A stretch of 6,036 bases of DNA, from positions 1 through 6,036 of the forward strand of contig WJMB01000181.1 in assembly GCA_014728185.1 (NCBI GenBank). Reading direction: 5' to 3'. A model generated the notes under the pieces. It had not been told where the DNA came from and searched no databases. It saw only the letters and a list, made by a program, of their open reading frames with translations. The position numbers and the translations under genes were made by a program. Source of the DNA: Candidatus Coatesiibacteriota bacterium. Lineage in GTDB: Bacteria > RBG-13-66-14. Positions 1 to 4,522 of the stretch are shown piece by piece; the first letter of the stretch is position 1; every line of letters starts with the position of its first letter.

Positions 1-1059
1 GGTCGGCGAGTCCTCGAGGATGACCAGCAGGATGTCGGCGGCCAGTTGGCGCTCGGTGATGCGGTGCAGCGGGACGGCGGGCTCCAGAGTGACGACGCCC
101 TCCAGACCCAGCTCGGCGACGCGCTCACCGTAGGCCGGAGCACCCTTGCCGACCAGCTCCAGGCGCAGAACGTCGGCGGCGGCGGGGTTCTCGTCCAGCC
201 AGCGCCGCAGGCCCTCGAGCAGGGCGTGGGCCGTCTGCCCGTCGCGATCTTTATAGGCCAGCTTGCCGCCGTGGAGCAGGACCAGCTTGTTGTCCGATCG
301 CTCAGCCTCGATCCGCCTGCGGGCCCCGGCAAAGATCTCCTCGTCGTAGCCGTTGCGGATGGTGCGGTAGAGCTGGCCCGGTCGGGCGCAGCGTCGGCGC
401 ATCAGCTCCGTGGTCTCGGGATAGACCGTCGCCACGGCATCGGCGTATCCGACGACGCGGCGCTCCAGGGCGCGGTCGAAGCCGCGGCGCCAGGGGCTCC
501 ACTCGACATAGAGCGGGTTGTCGATATACAGGTCGCGGAACCAGGCCACCCAGGGGATTCCGGTCAGGCTCTTGATCCAACACCCGGCCAGGTGGGTGGA
601 GAAGGGCGGTCCCGAGGTAACCAGCAGTGAGGGCCGCAGCCGCCTGATCAGGCGCAGCGCTGGAACCGGGCAGCGCAGCATCCAGGGCCGCCCACCGTCG
701 GGCAGGTTGGTCAGCGAACGGTAGAGGCCGCGCAGTCCTCCGCCGCGACGCCAGGTGGTCCGCGAGCCCAGGCCCGAGGTCTCGCGGACCTTCCCACCCG
801 CGAGCCGCCTCAGCAGTTGCTCGACGCCGCGCAGGAGATTGGGCGTGGTGACCGGGTGGGGATGGACGTTGTCGCCCAACTGCTCCATCAGCGCCTCGTC
901 CCGGGTCAGGTAGCCCCGGGACTCCCCCCAGCCGGGGCGGGAGTGCAGCACGTCGACACGCCAACCGGCCCGCCCCAGGTACTTGACGATCCGCGCCGTG
1001 TTCGGCTCGGTCCGCAGGGGCGGGAAATTGCGCACCAGAAAGAGGACGTGGCGTTTCAT
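1..1059 (-). CDS. GT4-like glycosyltransferase, C-terminus beyond window (copy 1 of tandem pair)
   Basis: Reading leftward from ATG at 1059 there are 353 sense codons with no stop up to base 1, so the gene is cut by the window edge. It starts MKRHVLFLVRNFPPLRTEPN. Seen: an N-terminal Rossmann-type strand followed by FPPLRTEPNT, then LLVTSGPPFSTHLAG and GIPWVAWFRDLYIDNPLY, the pattern of GT4-family enzymes with a Glyco_transf_4-like N-terminal domain (compare the usual S-PP-ST-H and DFRD-W-D-P). Later come YRTIRNGYDEE, LLHGGKLAY at the start of the C-terminal domain, and LLVILEDSPT at the cut. The known family role is transfer of a sugar from a nucleotide-sugar to a glycan or lipid-linked acceptor at the cytoplasmic face; donor and acceptor cannot be read here. 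GGAG sits 3 nt before the ATG, and the gap to the upstream paralogue is 31 bases, so co-transcription is likely. The KIYECARAGRP segment seen in the paralogue would lie just outside the window. Confidence 0.9.
   Translation of the reverse strand, partial: MKRHVLFLVRNFPPLRTEPNTARIVKYLGRAGWRVDVLHSRPGWGESRGYLTRDEALMEQLGDNVHPHPVTTPNLLRGVEQLLRRLAGGKVRETSGLGSRTTWRRGGGLRGLYRSLTNLPDGGRPWMLRCPVPALRLIRRLRPSLLVTSGPPFSTHLAGCWIKSLTGIPWVAWFRDLYIDNPLYVEWSPWRRGFDRALERRVVGYADAVATVYPETTELMRRRCARPGQLYRTIRNGYDEEIFAGARRRIEAERSDNKLVLLHGGKLAYKDRDGQTAHALLEGLRRWLDENPAAADVLRLELVGKGAPAYGERVAELGLEGVVTLEPAVPLHRITERQLAADILLVILEDSPT
341..437. repeat. Best-conserved block of the tandem gene duplication (partner 1734-1830)
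   Basis: These 97 bases align without gaps to 1734-1830 with about 14 differences by eye, a constant offset of 1393. The block encodes the TVYPET/A-TEL to YRTIRNGYDEE region at the junction of the two Rossmann domains. It shows that the two glycosyltransferase genes arose by duplication, rather than as unrelated family members brought together. Confidence 0.8.
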
Positions 1060-1090
1060 CTACTCCGGGGCGGGGTGGGTACACTCGAAG

Positions 1091-2455
1091 TCAGCGATCG
1101 AGAACCTGTCTGAAAACGCGGATGAACTCGGCGGCCAGCTCGGCGAAGGAGGTTTTCCTGACGAACTCGTCGCGGGCCGGTCCGCCGTAATCAAAACCGC
1201 CCCCGGTGACGGCGCAGTAGAGCTCGTCCAGACGCTCGGCCACGGCGGCGTCATCAGCGTAGGGCGCCGTCAGGCCCAGGTTCAGCTCGCGGATCAACCG
1301 GGCGGCCGCGTTCTCGGGAAGGATACCCAGCACCGGCCTGCCGGCCCGGGCGCATTCATAGATCTTGCCCCCGGCGGTGAACCAATTCTTGGGGTCGTCC
1401 TCGAGGATGACGAGCAGGCAGTCGGCCGTCAGCTCGCGGCGGATCATCTCCCTCATCAGAACGGGTTCATCGATGTTGACCACATCGGTCAGGCCGCGCT
1501 GTTCCGCGATGCCGTTGTACTCATGGGCCACGTTGCCGACGAGGTCCAGCCGCACCCGGGAGCGCAGCTCGGGTCGCCGCTCCAACCAGCGCTGGAAGCC
1601 GGCGAGCAGGGAGTGGGCGGTGCGTCCCCGGCTCTCCACGGCGGCCAGGCGTCCGCCGTGGAGGAAGACGAAGGGCTGGTCGCCATTGATACCCTCCCTC
1701 TCGATACGGGCCTTGGCCCAGCTGAAATCCTCCTCGTCGTAACCGTTGCGGATGGTGCGGTAGATCTGCCCCGGACGCCCGTAGCGCCGCCGCAGCAGCT
1801 CCGTGGCCTCGGGATAGACCGTGGTCACGCCGTCGGCGCCGCTGATGACCCAGCGCTCCAGCGTCCGGTCCAGACCATGGCGCCAGGCCATCGGCGGGTG
1901 GTAGAGCGGGTTGTCCCGGTAGAGGTCGCGGTGGTGGCAGACCCAGGGGATGCCGGTCAGGGCCTTGATCAGGCGTCCGACCAGGTGGGTGGTGAAGGGC
2001 GGGCCCGAGGTCAGCAGCAGGTCGTGGTCGCGGAGGCGCAGCAGGCGCAGCCCCTCCCGGAGGGCGGGCCAAAACCAGAAGGAATCGGAGTCGGGGATGT
2101 GAGTCACCGAACGCAACAGCCGACCGAACAGGCTGCGTCCCCCGGGTTTATCAACGGTCCGGGAGGCGGCCTCGGCACCATAACCATGCAGCAGGTGCAG
2201 CAGACCTCGTAACAGGTTAGGTGTGCGGCGGGGGAAGCGGCGCACCATATGGGGGAGCTGGGCCTCAAGCTCTTCATCGTGCGACAGATAGGCCTGCGAC
2301 ATCCCCCAGCCGGGCAGGGAGTGGACCACATCCACCCGGCAGCCCGCCCGTCCCAGGTATTTGACCATGTGAGCCGTGTTGGGCTCGGTGCGCCAGGGCG
2401 GGAAAAGCTGCACCAGCAGCAGTATGCGCGATTGACGTTCAATGGCCATCATCAT
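1091..2455 (-). CDS. GT4-like glycosyltransferase (copy 2 of tandem pair, complete)
   Basis: A complete 454-residue frame ending in TGA at 1093-1091. Visible parts: N-terminal strand RILLLVQLFPP (10-20) with RTEPNT (22-27); LLLTSGPPFTTHLVG (146-160); GIPWVCHHRDLYRDNPLY (168-185); YRTIRNGYDEEDF (232-244); FLHGGRLA (264-271), the first strand of the C-terminal Rossmann domain; LVGN (305-308); and KIYECARAGRPVLGI (364-378), the donor-binding loop where E367 matches the conserved glutamate of the GT4 fold. Length is slightly above the usual 370-430. Substrate unknown. It precedes a close paralogue by 31 bases. The start is ambiguous among three consecutive ATGs (2455, 2452, 2449) behind AGGTGG; the second or third gives better ribosome-binding spacing. 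The frame is open up to 2575, but that extension crosses AT-rich non-coding-looking DNA and does not resemble the family. HHRD in place of the commoner FRD is a small oddity. Confidence 0.92.
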   Translation of the reverse strand: MMMAIERQSRILLLVQLFPPWRTEPNTAHMVKYLGRAGCRVDVVHSLPGWGMSQAYLSHDEELEAQLPHMVRRFPRRTPNLLRGLLHLLHGYGAEAASRTVDKPGGRSLFGRLLRSVTHIPDSDSFWFWPALREGLRLLRLRDHDLLLTSGPPFTTHLVGRLIKALTGIPWVCHHRDLYRDNPLYHPPMAWRHGLDRTLERWVISGADGVTTVYPEATELLRRRYGRPGQIYRTIRNGYDEEDFSWAKARIEREGINGDQPFVFLHGGRLAAVESRGRTAHSLLAGFQRWLERRPELRSRVRLDLVGNVAHEYNGIAEQRGLTDVVNIDEPVLMREMIRRELTADCLLVILEDDPKNWFTAGGKIYECARAGRPVLGILPENAAARLIRELNLGLTAPYADDAAVAERLDELYCAVTGGGFDYGGPARDEFVRKTSFAELAAEFIRVFRQVLDR

Positions 2456-2464
2456 CTCCCACCT
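2447..2464 (-). promoter_or_regulatory. Ribosome binding site and triple ATG start of the complete glycosyltransferase
   Basis: On the minus strand the sequence reads AGGTGGGAG followed by ATGATGATG. Measured from AGGTGG, the spacers to the three ATGs are 3, 6 and 9 nt. The second or third ATG is therefore the most likely start, shortening the protein by one or two residues. The site argues against the longer in-frame extension to 2575. Confidence 0.6.
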
Positions 2465-2519
2465 AGAATTACCAGAGCTGGGCCGAGGATGCCAGCGATG
2501 GAATGGGAGTTTTCCTCTA

Positions 2520-2640
2520 CCAGCGTCAATAAACACAGCGACTATCCAACTGCTATACATTTTAAATACGAGCATATTAAAACAACATGACGAAGACTAT
2601 CATATATAACTATAACAGCGTCATTGACCCGCATAGCGGA
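2520..2640 (-). promoter_or_regulatory. AT-rich island, candidate housekeeping promoter for the glycosyltransferase pair
   Basis: By hand count 45 of 120 bases at 2521-2640 are G or C (about 38%), far below the flanking genes. It lies 65-185 bases upstream of the glycosyltransferase start, a natural promoter position. One minus-strand hexamer pair is ATGACG (2624-2619) and GATAGT (2601-2596) with a 17-base spacer, four matches each to the sigma-70 consensus; other TA-rich choices exist nearby. This is weak evidence and the exact start site is not determined. Confidence 0.25.
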
Positions 2641-2745
2641 ATTGATGGCGGGGAAGCTGAAAGTCACTTCCCAGCCGGCATCGGCTAGCCAAGGTAACCG
2701 GTTGCCTAGAGTAGCTTGGCCCGGCGTATCCAAAAGTGAACAAAA
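2640..2745 (-). pseudogene. Possible relic of a glycosyltransferase N-terminus
   Basis: The minus strand from about 2745 reads, in one frame, LLDTPGQATLGNRLPWLADA followed by GWEVTFSFPAIN. The run RLPWLADAGWEVTF resembles the early helix-then-strand of GT4 enzymes (usual form: R-PxLAxxGWEVTV). After that the frame becomes hydrophobic, family-unlike sequence encoded by the AT-rich island and stops near 2542. Third codon positions here are only moderately G/C-rich (roughly 60% by eye), unlike the neighbouring genes. No normal start or ribosome binding site is evident, only a TTG at 2733. This may be a decayed gene fragment or chance. Confidence 0.2.
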
Positions 2746-2938
2746 CCTACTTGTTCTTCCGGGGTTGTTTGACAGGTTACTTGACGAGATTCATTGCCTC
2801 TTGATTCACAGTATCCCAGCTAATCGACAAGTCCCACCGCTGGAACCAGGAGAACCAGCACATTCCACTGATCCCTTGCCGCGCGACCTTTGCCGGCGGT
2901 TCCCGGCCCAAGGAGCCCTCGACGATCCGGCGGCGGGC

Positions 2939-2956
2939 TTTGGCACGTTTCTTGCA
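2939..2956 (+). promoter_or_regulatory. Sigma-54 (-24/-12) promoter consensus, rightward
   Basis: TTTGGCACGTTTCTTGCA matches the RpoN consensus TTGGCACG-N4-TTGC(A/T) at every conserved position. The -24 GG is at 2942-2943 and the -12 GC at 2954-2955, with the required 10 bases between them. The predicted start is near 2967. Transcription would run into the 3' end of the FAD gene in antisense, since no plus-strand gene lies downstream in the window. The consensus match is read directly; promoter activity is inferred and would need an enhancer-binding protein not visible here. No enhancer site is identified, although the outer arm 2881-2896 lies about 45-60 bases upstream. Confidence 0.5.
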
Positions 2957-3028
2957 AAACGGCGCGAGTGACCCTTCGCCCCGCCGCCCCTTGGCGTCGT
3001 TCCCGGCCCGGGGCCCCGGCGGCGGGAT

Positions 3029-3047
3029 AGCAAGAAACGTGCCAAAG
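3029..3047 (-). promoter_or_regulatory. Sigma-54 (-24/-12) promoter consensus, leftward
   Basis: On the minus strand CTTTGGCACGTTTCTTGCT again matches TTGGCACG-N4-TTGC(A/T) completely. The -24 GG is at 3043-3042 and the -12 GC at 3031-3030, with a 10-base interval. The predicted start is near 3018. It points toward the two glycosyltransferase genes, giving a leader of about 560 nt before 2455. This is the more sensible of the two sites in gene context. It is the mirror image of the rightward site and faces it, so the two polymerases would converge. Activity is inferred from consensus only. Confidence 0.55.
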
Positions 3048-3100
3048 CCGGGCCGGTGCCGGGGTATGGGGGCGGTCCGGCAAGGGTCGCGCGGCGGTGC

Positions 3101-4510
3101 CTAGCCGAAGTACTCGTTCTCGGTGCCGACGGCCTGGGCGGTTTCGCGTTCCTGGCGACCCAGGGCTACCAGGGCGGCCTTGCGGCCCATGATCAGCGCG
3201 TGGTCCATGTTGCCGTAGCGGAAAAGCCCCTGGCGTCCCGTGGTGATCAGATTCTCGTGGCGGTTTGCCGCTGCCAGGCAGGCGGCGTAGCGCTCGGCGT
3301 AACCGAGGTCGTAGACGGGGTAGGCGGCGGGCTGGCGGCTCAGATAGGCGGTCTCGACGGCTTCGCGCAGCAGCCCGGCCCGGCGCAACCCGGCCTCGGC
3401 GGAGCGATGGACCTCGGCGGCGGGGCGGTTCCAGTGGGCGTCGTCGACGTCGCAACTGATCTCGACGGTCAGGGCGGCGGCGCCCACCGGGGCCAGCTCC
3501 GGGGCGAAGTTGGCCGGTTCGCTGATGCGGTTGAAGGTGTAGCCGGCCTCGGGGAAGTAGATCCAGTGGTTGTCGGAGGGCGTGGCGCCGCGGTAGGTCA
3601 GGTGGCTGAACACCAGGGCCCGCAGGCGCAGCCCCTTCGCGGCGGTCAGGACGGGGCCGGCGGGTCGGGGCTCCAGTCCGTGGAGCAACTCGGGTAGAGG
3701 GATGGTGCTGATCACCCGGGCGGCGGTCTCTTCGTATTCCCGGTTGTCGGCGCCGCGCAGGCGGACGGAGAAGCCGCCGGTGGTGCGGCGCAGGGCGACG
3801 ACGAGGGCGCCGGTTCGGATCTCGGCGCCACGCTCGGCGGCCCGCGCGGCCAGGCGGCGGGGCAGCTCGGCGATCCCGGCGGCGGGGTAGAGGAACTCGC
3901 GGGCGTAGGTCCGGGGCTCGTCCTTGCGTCCGGGCAGGATCAACCGTTTGAGCACGTCGAAGAGGTTGACCAGGCTGATGCGCTGCGAGGCCCAGTCCGG
4001 GGAGATTCGGCTCGTGGGCAGCCCCCAGAGCTTCTCGGTGTAGGGTCCGAAGTAGAGGTCGAAGAGGGTCCGGCCGAAGCGGTTGACCACCCAATCCTCG
4101 AAGCTCTCCTCGGGCGGGTTGGAGAAACGCAGCCGGGCGAAGGCCTCGAGGTAGTCGATGAAGGCCCGGGCGTTGTCGACGAGGTCCAGGTTGCGGATTA
4201 CGTCGCGGAACTCGAGGGGGTAGGCGAAGCGCTTGCCTACGAGCTGGATCTCGCTCTTGCGCCGGGGGGTTAGGAAGGCGCCGTCGGGGAAGAGACCGAG
4301 GAAGTAGTCCCGCGTGACCGGGTCCGGCGTGTGGAAGCGGTGGGGTCCGTAGTCGAAGGTGTAGCCGCCGCGCTGGAAGCCGCCGGCCAGTCCGCCGACG
4401 CTCTGCTCGGACTCGAGGACGAGGCTTGACGCTCCGGCGGCGCCCAGCTCGTCGGCGGCGGCCAGGCCGCAGAGCCCGGCACCCAGGATGATCACGCGGT
4501 CACGATTCAC
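3101..4510 (-). CDS. FAD-dependent oxidoreductase, HemY / UDP-galactopyranose-mutase-like (COG1232 type)
   Basis: A complete 469-residue protein ending in TAG at 3103-3101. The N-terminus carries the dinucleotide-binding fingerprint ILGAGLCGLAAADEL (GxGxxG at 10-15) with the ribose-binding acid at E33, then GGLAGG (39-44) and FDYGPHRFH (52-60). FEDWVVNRFG (137-146), YTEKLWG (157-163) and SPDWASQRIS just after are hallmarks of the HemY-like group found in surface-polysaccharide loci. The C-terminal FAD-contacting motif GRQGLFRYGNMDH spans 425-437. Known members range from protoporphyrinogen oxidase to UDP-galactopyranose mutase-like proteins; among glycosyltransferases a role on a nucleotide-sugar or lipid-linked sugar is the better inference, but the reaction is not established. 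The GTG start at 4510 is chosen because GGAGG lies 7 nt upstream and the fold begins six residues later. The frame is open farther upstream, but that part overlaps the previous gene and is low-complexity. Translation is coupled to the upstream membrane gene by GTGA. Confidence 0.9.
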   Translation of the reverse strand: MNRDRVIILGAGLCGLAAADELGAAGASSLVLESEQSVGGLAGGFQRGGYTFDYGPHRFHTPDPVTRDYFLGLFPDGAFLTPRRKSEIQLVGKRFAYPLEFRDVIRNLDLVDNARAFIDYLEAFARLRFSNPPEESFEDWVVNRFGRTLFDLYFGPYTEKLWGLPTSRISPDWASQRISLVNLFDVLKRLILPGRKDEPRTYAREFLYPAAGIAELPRRLAARAAERGAEIRTGALVVALRRTTGGFSVRLRGADNREYEETAARVISTIPLPELLHGLEPRPAGPVLTAAKGLRLRALVFSHLTYRGATPSDNHWIYFPEAGYTFNRISEPANFAPELAPVGAAALTVEISCDVDDAHWNRPAAEVHRSAEAGLRRAGLLREAVETAYLSRQPAAYPVYDLGYAERYAACLAAANRHENLITTGRQGLFRYGNMDHALIMGRKAALVALGRQERETAQAVGTENEYFG

Positions 4511-4522
4511 GGGGTTACCTCC
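4507..4522 (-). promoter_or_regulatory. GTGA start/stop overlap with strong ribosome binding site
   Basis: On the minus strand GGAGG (4522-4518) is followed after TAACCCC by GTGA. GTG (4510-4508) starts the FAD gene, and TGA (4509-4507) ends the membrane glycosyltransferase gene. This is a classic translational coupling junction and fixes the start of the downstream gene. Confidence 0.85.

Larger units (their letters stand above)
2881..3092. repeat. Nested dyad-symmetric element with 20-base perfect inverted arms
   Basis: Three nested complementary pairs share roughly one centre. The outer pair is GCGCGACCTTTGCCGG at 2881-2896 against 3077-3092 (15 of 16, the exception a possible G-U pair). 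The middle pair is GGCTTTGGCACGTTTCTTGC at 2936-2955 against 3030-3049 (20 of 20, 74-base spacer). The inner pair is CCCGCCGCC at 2980-2988 against 3018-3026 (9 of 9). A 12-base palindrome, CCGGGGCCCCGG, lies at 3008-3019. The element begins 9 bases beyond the stop codon of the FAD gene and could fold into a long stem in RNA or single-stranded DNA. No T-run follows the arms on either strand, so it is not a textbook intrinsic terminator. It could be a transposon-derived palindrome, a genome-wide extragenic repeat, or a paired promoter region. Direct copies of GTTCCCGGCCC (2899-2909, 2999-3009) and CCGGCGGCGGG (2927-2937, 3016-3026) add to its composite look. Confidence 0.85.
2456..3100. other. 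Intergenic region of 645 bases with regulatory and repeat content
   Basis: No convincing gene lies here on either strand. The open frames present (for example 2624-2971 plus, 2542-2733 minus) lack family motifs and recognisable ribosome binding sites. From left to right on the plus strand: the glycosyltransferase ribosome binding site; a G/C-mixed stretch to about 2519; an AT-rich island at about 2520-2640; a stretch at about 2640-2745 whose minus strand could be a relic glycosyltransferase N-terminus; mixed sequence to 2880 with nothing recognised; and the nested inverted-repeat element with two sigma-54-type promoters at 2881-3092. A 645-base gap is unusual among genes otherwise separated by 31 bases or overlapping, so it probably marks the boundary between two transcription units. 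Confidence 0.75.

Noticed and set aside
302..1084. Minus-strand open frame of 260 codons over the left glycosyltransferase
   Set aside because: It is an out-of-frame reading rich in Arg, Pro and Ala; the true frame from 1059 carries the GT4 motifs and stays open to the window edge.
983..2212. Plus-strand open frame of 409 codons opposite the glycosyltransferases
   Set aside because: It is antisense to two genes with clear family motifs, has no domain signature, and spans their junction. Long antisense frames are expected in GC-rich DNA.
2456..2575. N-terminal extension of the complete glycosyltransferase
   Set aside because: It lies in AT-rich sequence, is not family-like, and the AGGTGG-preceded ATG cluster at 2455-2447 fits the paralogue's start.
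2738..2756. GAACAA / TTGTTC hairpin
   Set aside because: Only six A/T-rich base pairs with a seven-base loop; expected by chance.
2624..2971. Plus-strand open frame of 115 codons in the intergenic region
   Set aside because: No recognisable motif, no ribosome binding site that I can see, and its end runs through the inverted-repeat arm.
2936..3049. Intrinsic transcription terminator
   Set aside because: The arms are 74 bases apart and no T-run follows on either strand; a Rho-independent terminator needs both a short loop and a U-tract.
2456..3100. tRNA, CRISPR array, insertion sequence or attachment site
   Set aside because: No cloverleaf with a T-loop GTTC consensus, no regularly spaced repeats of CRISPR length, no transposase frame, and no integrase or tRNA end was found.
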